From assembly GCA_963600315.1 (NCBI GenBank), contig CAVCAW010000038.1, positions 1-33,492 of the forward strand: a DNA stretch of 33,492 bases. Reading direction: 5' to 3'. This document shows, piece after piece, positions 1-8,365 of the stretch (the stretch's first letter is position 1; each line of letters begins with the position of its first letter). This stretch comes from UBA6382 sp963600315. GTDB lineage: Bacteria; Bacteroidota; Bacteroidia; Bacteroidales; Bacteroidaceae. Position numbers and translations under genes: made by a program. Under the pieces are notes generated by a model. It was not told the origin of the DNA and ran no database searches. It saw only the letters and a program-made list of their open reading frames with translations.

Positions 1-1
1 C

Positions 2-286
2 GCTCCCGAGGCTAAAGACGGTTATGCCTTCGACGGCTGGAGCGACAGCACTACCGTAATGCCTAGCCACAACCTTGACATCTATGCCAAGTGGAAACAG
101 CTAACTTTCACCATCAAATACTGGAACGGCGAGACCCTGTTCAAGACCATCACCGTAGGCGCAGGTGACCCGATTCCGACAGTAGAAACACCTGAGGCAG
201 CTGAGGGTTATGTCTTCGACGGTTGGAGCGACAGCACTGCCGTGATGCCGACCCACAACCTTGACATCTATGCCAAGTGGAAGCAA
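2..286 (+). repeat. Tandem 186-bp InlB repeat copies
   Basis: Bases 21-100 and 207-286 are nearly identical and sit exactly 186 bp (62 codons) apart. Differences are mostly third-position or single-residue changes, which points to recent duplication or gene conversion within the repeat domain. The array may continue to the left of the window. Confidence 0.85.
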
Positions 287-700
287 CAGACCTACACGGT
301 GAGCTACATCGTCAACGGCACCACCATACACACGGAGCAAGTGGCCTATGGCGACATGGTGAAGCTCTATGACTACACGCCCGACGGAAGCCACGTGTTC
401 ATCCAGTGGATTGGCGACAGCTATGAGACTATGCCCGCCCACGACATAAGCTATGAGGCACAACTCGCACTGCTGGGCGACGTTGACCTTGATGGCAACG
501 TCAACTCAAGCGACGTGGTTGCTATCTACAACTACATCATGAGCGGTGAAAGTTCAGGCATCATTGAAGCGTGTGCCGACATCGATGGCGATGGCAAGAT
601 AAACAGTGCCGATATCGTTGCCGAATACAACGTGATCACCTATGGCACACAACCTGCCAGTAAGGCATACCACAGAGCCTTGACTGATGCACTGAAATAA
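2..700 (+). CDS. Surface protein with InlB B-repeats and C-terminal dockerin (3' part only)
   Basis: The reading frame is open from the left edge, so this is the C-terminal part of a longer protein; the first in-window ATG at 59 lies inside a repeat and is not the start. The visible part holds InlB B-repeat (Listeria-Bacteroides repeat) units with the pattern GYxFDGWSDS...MPxHNLDIYAKWK, the first truncated by the window edge, then a more diverged third unit (YTVSYIVNG...YEAQL). The protein ends in two dockerin-type calcium loops (DVDLDGNVNSSD and DIDGDGKINSAD), each followed by a helix. InlB repeats are known from bacterial surface proteins; dockerins bind cohesins. No sorting motif follows the dockerin. 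It is probably extracellular; its catalytic or binding part lies upstream of the window. The next gene also carries a dockerin, so the two may act in one surface complex (inference). Confidence 0.85.
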   Translation, partial: APEAKDGYAFDGWSDSTTVMPSHNLDIYAKWKQLTFTIKYWNGETLFKTITVGAGDPIPTVETPEAAEGYVFDGWSDSTAVMPTHNLDIYAKWKQQTYTVSYIVNGTTIHTEQVAYGDMVKLYDYTPDGSHVFIQWIGDSYETMPAHDISYEAQLALLGDVDLDGNVNSSDVVAIYNYIMSGESSGIIEACADIDGDGKINSADIVAEYNVITYGTQPASKAYHRALTDALK

Positions 701-747
701 GGATTCAACCTAATCAACACAAATTTTATCTAACTGATATAGAAGTT

Positions 748-3700
748 ATGAAACGCATAAAAGTTCTGCTTTTGCTGGCATTCGTAGCAGCACTAACCAC
801 CAAGGCAGGCATACTGAAATTTAGCTCTACAACCAGCTATCGCATCGAATCGGTATACTACTATGGCAGCGGTGTCGGGTTGGGCGCCAACCACAGTGTC
901 AACTCGCCCCTTTGTGTGCAGCGCAACGTAAACTTGACGAGCGATGGCGACTGCTTGTGGTACTTTGAATATAAGGGTGACGGCAAATATGCCATTCGCA
1001 ATGCCAGCACCTCACAGTACATAAGCATTGACGACAACTACGAGAACTCCACACAGATTCTGCGCTACCTACATTTGTCCACCACCTTGGAGGACGATGA
1101 TGCGTCGCTGTGGTACATCAAGGCTACGAAGTATAACAATAACGATGTCTACTACTTCCAGAGCGTAAACAAACCCACATACTACTTCAATGTGCGTACC
1201 TCGTCGCTCGTGCTCGGTGCCTATAATCTCGGTACAGACGAAACTCCGGCATACAGCAACGAGACCTTCGGGCTCTACGACAGCGAGGGCAATGCCTATG
1301 TGCAAGAGGAATGGGGCACAGAGCCGGAACCCGAACCTGAGCCTGAACCTGAGCCTGAGCCTATAGCAGTCGACAGCACAAGTCTCCTACCCTACAACTG
1401 CCCCGTGATGCACGTGTATAGAGCAGACGGCAGGCTGGAGGCTTTCCCTACAGACTATATTGTGGAGAGCAGTGTCACCATCGACTCGGTGAAGATAACT
1501 GCAGTCAACGGACAGACCTACAGCTATGCCGCCTATGAAGTGGACTCGGTATCGATGAATGCACCTGTCATGCCGCACTTCAACACCTTCAAGTTCAACA
1601 ACAAGTATAACCACCACATCATTGACGACAGCCAAGGGATATTCTATGGCGATAGCCTCATAACCGCCTATGTCGTCGGCATTGGCAAGAACTTGCGCCC
1701 ATCGTTCAAGCTTGACGACAACACTCAGGCTTGGATTGGCGACAAGCCGCAGATGAGCAAGAAGACAAGCGCACGATTTGACCACGACATACATTACACC
1801 GTCGCCCACCGCGGCTACACTATACTGCGCCAGCGACTAGACAGCACCTACGCTATGTGTCCCTACGGAAGCGAGACGACGGTGAGAGTAGACTTTGCCA
1901 CCGACCACGCCACGGGCACATACACGGTACCGACAATTAGAATCAACACAGAGTCGGGAGCTGCAATTAGTTCAAGGACAACCTATGTAAAAGCTACCAT
2001 ATCTATCGATGGCGGTGGAGTGTTTCCCGACATGGCAGAGACCGAAATAGAGATTAGAGGACGCGGCAACAGTTCGTGGGCAGGCGCATCGGGCAAAAGC
2101 CCATATCACATGAAGTTCGCCTCGGGTGTCAAGCCATTGGGTCTGACCAAAGGTAAGCACTGGAATCTCATAGCCAATGCGCAGAAATACTCCATGACTA
2201 CCAACGCTGTCGCCATGAAGATGGCTCAACTGGTAGAAACGGCAGCCTGCAACCACGAAATACCCGTGGAACTGTATCTCAACGGTGATTACCGCGGCTC
2301 ATATAACTTCACTGAGAAGATAGGCTTTGCCAACAACAGCGTCGACCTGTCGTCGGAGACCTATGCCACGATGCTTGAACTCGACAGCTACTATGACGGG
2401 GACTATAAGTTCAGAACTACAAACTATAGTTTGCCAGTTAATATCAAGGAACCTGATTTCGAAAACGACAGCACGACCGAATTGACGATGGACATCATCC
2501 AGAGTAGCGTGAACCGCGTAACCGATGCACTATACAACGGCGAAGATATATCCTACATGGTAGACCTCGACTATTTGGCACGCTTCTTGTTTGTAGACGA
2601 GTATACCGTCAACTTCGAGTTGATGCACCCTAAGAGCACGTTCTGCTACAACCCCAATGTGATGAACGCTGACTCTAAATTTATCTTCGGCCCCGTGTGG
2701 GACTTCGACTGGGGCTATGGCTATGTCAACAACAGGAACTACTTCACAGCCCACGCCACCGTGGAATACTGGAACCGCACAAGTGGTGCCGGTTATCCAT
2801 GGGTATACCAACAGCGCTACTGCGGAGAAAAGTTCGACAAAAAATACTACAACCTATGGCATGAGTTTGTGACCGAAGGCAAGTTGGACGAACTGGTTGA
2901 CTTCTGCGACGACTACTACAAGTATGCCGCCAAGTCGTTTACTCACGACAACACCAAGTGGAGTCACGGAGACGCCACCACCTATGCAACCATCACGGAG
3001 AATGCCAAAAGCTGGCTTCGCACCCGAGCGAACTACATCTTGACCTACCTGACAGACTCGCTGGACTACGGCAGCAAGGGGTATCTCACATCACACCTCG
3101 ACCCAATTCCGGGCGACGTGAACGGCGACGGACGAGTGACGACTGCCGACGTAGTCTGCGTGTTCAACAACATATTGGGACTACCCAACGAGGAGTTTAA
3201 TTTCCCACAGGCCGACATCGATAGCAACGACATTATCACCATAGCCGACCTCGTAGGTGTACGCAGTTTGATTGGAAACTACAAGTCGAATGGCTTCTAC
3301 GGACTGCCTGAGGCCGAAGCAACATTGAGCACCAGCCCGTTAAGCATAGGGCAGCAAGGTGTGGAAATCCCGCTGACCGTCAATGTGGATGCCGGCAACT
3401 ACTGCGGCATGCAGTTTGACCTAAACATACCGGCGGGCATGACGATTGAAGACCTAGACATCACGCAGTCAATGCCTGACTTCGACATCAACATCGTGGC
3501 GATTGACCCTGAGGAGGGACAGTCAACGAGCGTTGACCGCTATCGCGTGTCGATATACTCTTCTGCCAAGCACTTGATACCACAAGGCAGTTCTACAATC
3601 TACTTGCGGCTCGACTGGGGCACTCACGAGGAAAGCACTGAAATGCTCTGCGCCAATATGTCGGAGATAATGTTCGTAAGCTCGGCTGGCGAAGACGAGA

Positions 3701-3942
3701 GAAGTGACTCGCGCACAGCCACGTTTGTACACAACCAGCTGACGGGCATCAACAACGCTGTGGTTTCCGTTGCACAAAATGGTTCGTCAGTCACTGTGGC
3801 TGCAGGGCAAGACACTGCCGTGCCCGTATACTGCGTAGACGGCCGCATATTCCGCGTAATCAATCTCAAAGCGGGCACAAACCGCATCAACTTGCCTTCA
3901 GGCATCTATATTGTCAACAACAAGAAACTGCTGATACCGTAA
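748..3942 (+). CDS. Secreted CotH-kinase-like protein with ricin-like, dockerin and cohesin-like domains
   Basis: A 1064-residue protein. Residues 1-20 form a signal peptide (MKRIKVLLLLAFVAALTTKA). About 25-170 resembles a ricin-type/lectin-like module (SLWYI..., YFQSVNKPTYYFNV). A Pro-Glu linker of alternating EP spans about 192-206. A CotH domain covers about 411-770, with IEIRGRGNSSW, WNLIANAQ, VELYLNGDYRGSYNFTEKI and FGPVWDFDWGYGY, the last carrying the Asp pair typical of CotH kinases. A dockerin follows (about 789-849; GDVNGDGRVTTADVV and ADIDSNDIITIADLV), then a cohesin-like beta domain (about 860-1010), then a C-terminal tail ending GIYIVNNKKLLIP that resembles Bacteroidota type IX secretion sorting domains. 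CotH proteins are atypical protein kinases known from spore coats, and CotH modules also occur in dockerin proteins. The substrate is unknown. The start ATG is followed directly by the signal peptide. The stop overlaps metF. Confidence 0.85.
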   Translation: MKRIKVLLLLAFVAALTTKAGILKFSSTTSYRIESVYYYGSGVGLGANHSVNSPLCVQRNVNLTSDGDCLWYFEYKGDGKYAIRNASTSQYISIDDNYENSTQILRYLHLSTTLEDDDASLWYIKATKYNNNDVYYFQSVNKPTYYFNVRTSSLVLGAYNLGTDETPAYSNETFGLYDSEGNAYVQEEWGTEPEPEPEPEPEPEPIAVDSTSLLPYNCPVMHVYRADGRLEAFPTDYIVESSVTIDSVKITAVNGQTYSYAAYEVDSVSMNAPVMPHFNTFKFNNKYNHHIIDDSQGIFYGDSLITAYVVGIGKNLRPSFKLDDNTQAWIGDKPQMSKKTSARFDHDIHYTVAHRGYTILRQRLDSTYAMCPYGSETTVRVDFATDHATGTYTVPTIRINTESGAAISSRTTYVKATISIDGGGVFPDMAETEIEIRGRGNSSWAGASGKSPYHMKFASGVKPLGLTKGKHWNLIANAQKYSMTTNAVAMKMAQLVETAACNHEIPVELYLNGDYRGSYNFTEKIGFANNSVDLSSETYATMLELDSYYDGDYKFRTTNYSLPVNIKEPDFENDSTTELTMDIIQSSVNRVTDALYNGEDISYMVDLDYLARFLFVDEYTVNFELMHPKSTFCYNPNVMNADSKFIFGPVWDFDWGYGYVNNRNYFTAHATVEYWNRTSGAGYPWVYQQRYCGEKFDKKYYNLWHEFVTEGKLDELVDFCDDYYKYAAKSFTHDNTKWSHGDATTYATITENAKSWLRTRANYILTYLTDSLDYGSKGYLTSHLDPIPGDVNGDGRVTTADVVCVFNNILGLPNEEFNFPQADIDSNDIITIADLVGVRSLIGNYKSNGFYGLPEAEATLSTSPLSIGQQGVEIPLTVNVDAGNYCGMQFDLNIPAGMTIEDLDITQSMPDFDINIVAIDPEEGQSTSVDRYRVSIYSSAKHLIPQGSSTIYLRLDWGTHEESTEMLCANMSEIMFVSSAGEDERSDSRTATFVHNQLTGINNAVVSVAQNGSSVTVAAGQDTAVPVYCVDGRIFRVINLKAGTNRINLPSGIYIVNNKKLLIP

Positions 3943-4895
3943 TGACCGTAACCGAACTGATAAGTCAGACAGAACATACGAATTTCTCGTTTGAGGTACT
4001 GCCTCCGCTCAAGGGAGCAGGAATAAGGAAACTGCAAGACGACATTCGCAGTCTGCTGGAATATGACCCGAAATATATAAACATAACGACCCACCGCAGC
4101 GAAGTGGTGATGAAGGATTTGGGCAATGGGCTGATGGAGCGCTCCACGCTACGCCGCCGCCCAGGCTCTGTGGCAGTGGCAGCCGCCTTGCAGCAGGAGT
4201 TCAACATCCCTATTGTGCCTCACATCTTGTGTTCGGGCTACACTCGTGAGGAGACCGAATACGTGCTCATAGACCTGCAGTATCTGGGCATATCGAACCT
4301 ACTGTTGCTCAGGGGTGACAAGGCTCGCGAGGATTCATCGTTCCGCCCTACCCCCAACGGTTATTCTCACACCACAGAGCTGCAGGAGCAAGTCAACAAC
4401 TTCAACAAGGGATTGTTTGTTGACGGAACACCCATGAAGCAGTCGGGGGCAGCCTTCAGCTACGGAGTGGCATGCTATCCCGAGAAGCACGAAGAGGCTC
4501 CCAACCTCACGACCGATGCCTCGTGGTTCAAGAAGAAGGTGGAACTTGGGGCTGACTATGGTGTAACACAGATGTTCTTCGACAACAAGAAGTATTTTGA
4601 CTTTGTAAACCGCATGAAAGCAGAAGGGGTGAGCGTGCCTATCATACCCGGTATAAAGCCGCTGGCAAAGAAGAGCCAGTTGACTATGTTGCCACGGCTC
4701 TTTCACTGCGACCTGCCAGAGGAACTCACCGAAGAGGCCTACAAGTGCAAGGACGACGAGCAGATTAAAGCCCTCGGCGTGGAGTGGTGCACCCACCAGT
4801 GTCGCGAGTTGATAAAGGCTGGCGTGCCGAGCATACACTTCTACATGACAGGCAACGTAGACAGTCTGCGCAAGGTCGCCAAAAACATATTCTAA
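3942..4895 (+). CDS. metF: Methylenetetrahydrofolate reductase
   Basis: A 317-residue FAD-dependent enzyme that reduces 5,10-methylene-THF to 5-methyl-THF, the methyl donor for methionine synthesis, in the cytoplasm. Family marks are FSFEVLPP near the N-terminus (Glu18 matches the catalytic Glu of the family), NITTHRSEVV, the LLLRGDKA strand-loop, ACYPEKHEEAPN, GVTQMFFDNKKYFDF and PGIKPLAKKSQL. Length is normal for bacterial MetF. The ATG overlaps the stop of the CotH gene as TAATG, so translation may be coupled, which is odd because the upstream product is secreted and unrelated. A 343-bp gene-free stretch follows. Confidence 0.95.
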   Translation: MTVTELISQTEHTNFSFEVLPPLKGAGIRKLQDDIRSLLEYDPKYINITTHRSEVVMKDLGNGLMERSTLRRRPGSVAVAAALQQEFNIPIVPHILCSGYTREETEYVLIDLQYLGISNLLLLRGDKAREDSSFRPTPNGYSHTTELQEQVNNFNKGLFVDGTPMKQSGAAFSYGVACYPEKHEEAPNLTTDASWFKKKVELGADYGVTQMFFDNKKYFDFVNRMKAEGVSVPIIPGIKPLAKKSQLTMLPRLFHCDLPEELTEEAYKCKDDEQIKALGVEWCTHQCRELIKAGVPSIHFYMTGNVDSLRKVAKNIF

Positions 4896-5238
4896 ACGGC
4901 TAAAGAAAAATATCAAAACAGACCTAAACGTGTTGCAAGCGGCTAAAGAAAAATTTCAGCGGGCAAAAAGCAAATTCCCAAAGCAGTAAAAGAATTCTTC
5001 AAACAGCCGGAGACGCAAAAACAGGCAGCTAAGATTAGACTTCAGACGGCGGGACAATTGTTTATAGAGACGCCAGTAGAGTTGCTTAAGACGGCGGAAG
5101 AATAACTTGAGACAACAGAAGGATTGTTTGAGACTACTGAAGAAATGCTTGAGACGATTGAAGAGTTGCTTGCAAACGGATAAGAACGAAATCTAGACCA
5201 CGTGCCAGGGCAATGGCACTTCAGGAGAGCGCAAGACG
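4896..5238. repeat. Gene-free stretch with decayed 21-bp tandem repeats
   Basis: Five units of exactly 21 bp start at 5069, 5090, 5111, 5132 and 5153, each beginning GAC and ending near TTGCTTGA. A 24-bp relative precedes them at 5045, and more diverged pieces extend left; two GCTAAAGAAAAAT copies lie at about 4900 and 4940. Read on the + strand the units encode a heptad T-x-E-E-L-L-E, broken by a TAA at 5105. Read on the - strand they encode an open run of about 70 codons with heptad K-Q-L-F-x-R-L, but without an ATG, GTG or TTG start. No intact gene can be supported. From 5180 to 5238 only the leader of holB is seen. Confidence 0.75.
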
Positions 5239-6360
5239 ATGCAATTTGAAGATGTCATAGGACAAGAAGAAGTAAAGAGAGCATTGAGACAACAGGCCAA
5301 TGCGGGCCGTTTGCCTCACGCCCTTCTGCTCGTTGGTGAGACGGGCTATGGCACTATGGCCTTGGCTTTGGCTCTGGCCAATTTCGTATTGTGCGACAAC
5401 AGCACCGAGAGCGACAGCTGCGGAGTCTGCTCCAAATGTGTCAAGGTCAACAAGTTCATACATCCCGACCTCCACTTTTCGTTCCCTGTCATCAAGAAGT
5501 CGGAATCCACCACCTCAGACTCCTACTCGAAGGAATGGCGTGAATTCTTGTCAAACGACAAATATTTTGACCTGAAGGACTGGTTGACCGTCATGGGAGC
5601 CGACAAGAAGCAGGCCATCATACCTGAGGCTGAAAGCCAGAACATCATAGAGAAGCTGAGTCTGACCCCATATGAGGGAGGTTGGAAAGTGATGATTATA
5701 TGGTTGCCAGAAAAGATGGGGGCATCGCCAGCCAACACGTTGCTCAAGACGTTGGAGGAGCCTTCGGGCAAGACGCTGTTCATATTGTGCAGCGAACACC
5801 CCGAGCAGATGCTGACGACCGTGTTGAGCCGCGCACAGCGTATCGACGTGCCGCCCATCAAGACCGAGGACTTATGCGAGTCGCTGACCACCCTGCGCGG
5901 AATTGACAAGACGGCTGCAGCCGACATAGCCCGCATTTCCAAAGGCAACTACCTGACAGCACTGCGCCAACTATGCGACGACGAGACTTCGCAAGTCATG
6001 CTCGAGAATTTCATGAGCCTGATGAGGATGGCCTACAAGCGCGACGTGGCAGGTCTTGCAGGATGGAGCGACAAGTTGTCGCAACGAAGCAGGGACGAGC
6101 AAAAACAGTTGCTGGCCTACATGCAGAATATGCTGCGCGAGAACTTCATGTACAATTTCGGCAGACCTGAACTGAACTACATGACTCGGCAGGAACTGGC
6201 CTTTGCCAAGAAGTTTGCGCCCTTCATCAATGAGCGCAACATCATTGGATTCGCCGAGGAGTTTCAACACGCCCAAGACGATATTTCCAACAATGTCAAC
6301 TCCAAGACCGTCTTGTTCAACCTTGCCCTGCGGAGCATCATACTCATCAGGACTATATAG
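5239..6360 (+). CDS. holB: DNA polymerase III delta' subunit
   Basis: A 373-residue clamp-loader protein of the AAA+ family, part of the replicative polymerase holoenzyme. It opens with FEDVIGQEEVKRALRQ and PHALLLVGETGYGTMALALALA. The Walker A position reads GETGYGTM, lacking the Lys needed for ATP binding, which is usual for delta' subunits. The Cys cluster CGVCSKCVK plus an upstream Cys matches the zinc module. The stretch VMIIWLPEKMGASPANTLLKTLEEPSGKTLFILCSE...LTTVLSRAQRI matches the sensor region of the family. The start has AGGAGA about 12 bp upstream. It is followed after 60 bp by ricT, a neighbour pairing that is common in Bacteroidales. Confidence 0.92.
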   Translation: MQFEDVIGQEEVKRALRQQANAGRLPHALLLVGETGYGTMALALALANFVLCDNSTESDSCGVCSKCVKVNKFIHPDLHFSFPVIKKSESTTSDSYSKEWREFLSNDKYFDLKDWLTVMGADKKQAIIPEAESQNIIEKLSLTPYEGGWKVMIIWLPEKMGASPANTLLKTLEEPSGKTLFILCSEHPEQMLTTVLSRAQRIDVPPIKTEDLCESLTTLRGIDKTAAADIARISKGNYLTALRQLCDDETSQVMLENFMSLMRMAYKRDVAGLAGWSDKLSQRSRDEQKQLLAYMQNMLRENFMYNFGRPELNYMTRQELAFAKKFAPFINERNIIGFAEEFQHAQDDISNNVNSKTVLFNLALRSIILIRTI

Positions 6361-6420
6361 AGCAACTTGACTCAGAGCCTCGCCCCCAGCGTGGCAACCA
6401 ATTAAAACAACGATACCAAC

Positions 6421-7854
6421 ATGACAGACAAAGACAACCATATGAACGACAATACGATATGCTGCGCTGGCCGCGGACTGAGTGCCAAAGGCTGCAGCCG
6501 CACCGACAAGCAGCTCAACACCTACGACTACTTGGCTGACGTGCCAGGCGCCATACAGATGACAGACCTTGTGGAGGTGCAATTCAAGAATACCCACAAG
6601 GACTATTTTCTCAACTCCAACCACCTGGCCCTTAACAAGGGAGACGTAGTGGCAGTGGAGGCATCGCCCGGCCACGACATTGGTACAGTGAGCCTTACGG
6701 GACCGCTCGTGCCGCTACAGATGTCTAAGCAGCGCCTCAAGCCCGATGCTGGCACCCGGCGCATCTATCGTTTGGCCAAGGAGGTCGACATGGAGAAATT
6801 CTACGAAGCCAAAGCTCTGGAGCAAAGCACCATGATTAGGTCGCGCGCCATAGCCAAGGAGCTTGGTCTGGACATGAAGATAGGCGACGTGGAATATCAG
6901 GGTGACGGCGGCAAAGCCATCTTCTACTACATAGCTGACCAACGCGTAGACTTCCGCCAGCTCATCAAGGTGCTGGCGCAGGAGTTTGGCATACGCATCG
7001 AGATGAGGCAAATCGGCGCACGCCAGGAAGCGGGACTCATCGGCGGATTTGGTCCGTGCGGCAGGGAGATGTGCTGTGCGACATGGATGAAGAACTTCAG
7101 TACAGTGAGCACTGGTGCTGCCCGCTGTCAGGACGTTTCGCTCAATCCGCAGAAGCTCGCCGGGCAGTGCGCCAAACTCAAGTGCTGCCTCAACTATGAA
7201 ACAGCAGTCTACAGCGAAGCACTGCAGAAACTGCCGCAGCGCAACATAAGCCTTGAGACCAAAGATGCCACTTACTATTACTTCAAGGCCGACATCTTGG
7301 CAGGGCTTGTAAGCTACTCCACCGACAAGCATTTCGCTGCCAACATTGTGACCATCACGAGCCAGCGCGCCAGCGAAATAATAAAGCTCAACCAACAGGG
7401 CGAAAAGCCAGACACCCTTCTCGACGAAACAGCTGCATCGCAGAAACCTGAAATCGTAGATCTAGCCGAACAAGACAGCTTGACGCGTTTCGACAAGAGC
7501 AAACGTAGGAAGAAGAAGGGCAAACGCCCCGACAACAAGGTGCAGGATGCCGAGGACCAAGCAAAAAGTGCTGACAGCCAAGCCAAGAACACCGATAGCA
7601 AGGCGAGGAGTGCTGAAAATAGGGCTAAGAATGCTGAGAACAGAGCGAAGAATGCCGACAACAGCAATGCCCACAAAGCCGAAGGCAGAAACAAACCTGC
7701 TCACCGAGACAAGCCGCAGAGAGCAGAGCGGCCCGACGAGTCCATCCAACAATCTGCCGAAGGGCAGAGCACCCAGGAGCCACGCCACCACAACAACCGC
7801 AGGCGCAACTTCAGAAGCCGACGACCCAATCGCAACAACGATGGCCAGGAGTAA
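6421..7854 (+). CDS. ricT: PSP1 domain protein (RicT/YaaT-like)
   Basis: A 477-residue cytoplasmic protein. The PSP1 core spans about residues 40-310, with LVEVQFKNTHKDYF, KGDVVAVEASPGHDIGTVSLTG and ADQRVDFRQLIKVLAQEFGIRIEMRQIGARQEA. A Cys-rich segment follows from residue 211 (GPCGREMCCATW, then C...GQCAKLKCCLNYE) and is a likely metal or Fe-S site; Bacillus RicT works in the RicA-RicF-RicT Fe-S complex that affects RNA processing. Extra Cys pairs lie at the N-terminus (ICCAGRG). The C-terminal part (from about 360) is a low-complexity, strongly charged tail with five 7-residue repeats (ENRAKNA type) and a final basic HHNNRRRNFRSRRPNRNN segment that looks RNA-binding (inference). The tail makes it longer than Bacillus RicT. 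It overlaps gldH by 14 bp. Confidence 0.88.
   Translation: MTDKDNHMNDNTICCAGRGLSAKGCSRTDKQLNTYDYLADVPGAIQMTDLVEVQFKNTHKDYFLNSNHLALNKGDVVAVEASPGHDIGTVSLTGPLVPLQMSKQRLKPDAGTRRIYRLAKEVDMEKFYEAKALEQSTMIRSRAIAKELGLDMKIGDVEYQGDGGKAIFYYIADQRVDFRQLIKVLAQEFGIRIEMRQIGARQEAGLIGGFGPCGREMCCATWMKNFSTVSTGAARCQDVSLNPQKLAGQCAKLKCCLNYETAVYSEALQKLPQRNISLETKDATYYYFKADILAGLVSYSTDKHFAANIVTITSQRASEIIKLNQQGEKPDTLLDETAASQKPEIVDLAEQDSLTRFDKSKRRKKKGKRPDNKVQDAEDQAKSADSQAKNTDSKARSAENRAKNAENRAKNADNSNAHKAEGRNKPAHRDKPQRAERPDESIQQSAEGQSTQEPRHHNNRRRNFRSRRPNRNNDGQE
7552..7656 (+). repeat. Five 21-bp coding repeats in the ricT tail
   Basis: Five consecutive 21-bp units encode EDQAKSA, DSQAKNT, DSKARSA, ENRAKNA and ENRAKNA (residues about 378-412). 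Period and phase are exact, and the last two units are almost identical. The composition (Ala, Lys, Asn, Glu) suggests an extended or helical charged spacer rather than a folded domain. Confidence 0.85.
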
Positions 7855-8314
7855 GGCGGCATTTCTCGCAGTCCTCATGATGCTGTGTGCCGTGTGGAGT
7901 TGCGACAGCAGACGGGCCATAATCGATAGCTATGTGTCGCTGCCCTCGACCGGATGGGACACGTACGACACACTCTCCTACCCCATTGACAGCATAGAGA
8001 GTTCGGGCGACTACACGTTGGCAGTGCACGTGCGCACCACGCGCAACATACCGTTTCAAAGCATCAAGGTCGTTGTGGAGCAGAACTACGACAAACCGCA
8101 ACTGCAGTTGCGCGACACCATGGAGGTGGAGCTAGCCGACGACCAAGGCAACCTTGAGGGACAGGGGCTATATCTTTACACCACTGGAACCGACTCCCCT
8201 CACTCGCTTCACCTGAGCAGAGGCCAGCGCGGTGAAGTGCGCCTCACCCACATCATGAGGTGCGACCCACTGCCAAGCATCAGAGATGTCGGCATCAGCA
8301 TCTCCAGCCACTAG
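7841..8314 (+). CDS. gldH: Gliding-motility-type lipoprotein GldH
   Basis: The frame stays open far upstream inside ricT, but the gene most likely starts at ATG 7841, giving 157 residues. There a basic start (MARSK) is followed by a hydrophobic run and a Cys at 21 (AVWSC), a slightly non-canonical lipobox. The mature part begins CDSRRAIIDSYVSLPSTGWDTYDTLSYPID, the typical opening of GldH, and continues with a beta-rich domain (YTLAVHVRTTRNIPFQSIKVVVEQN). GldH is a membrane-anchored lipoprotein needed for gliding and surface protein export in Flavobacterium. It is widespread in non-gliding Bacteroidales, where its role is unclear. The 14-bp overlap with ricT suggests coupled translation. Confidence 0.85.
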   Translation: MARSKAAFLAVLMMLCAVWSCDSRRAIIDSYVSLPSTGWDTYDTLSYPIDSIESSGDYTLAVHVRTTRNIPFQSIKVVVEQNYDKPQLQLRDTMEVELADDQGNLEGQGLYLYTTGTDSPHSLHLSRGQRGEVRLTHIMRCDPLPSIRDVGISISSH

Positions 8315-8365
8315 CAGGCCACAGAAAACTATCTCCCCCACCCAACAACCAAATCCCTTAAATCA

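Noticed and set aside
4963..5173. Minus-strand gene with K-Q-L-F-x-R-L heptads
   Set aside because: The frame is open for about 70 codons, but has no ATG, GTG or TTG start and no promoter; repetition of a stop-free 21-bp unit explains the open frame.
7547..7840. N-terminal extension of GldH
   Set aside because: It overlaps the ricT tail in another frame; the lipoprotein signal begins at ATG 7841.
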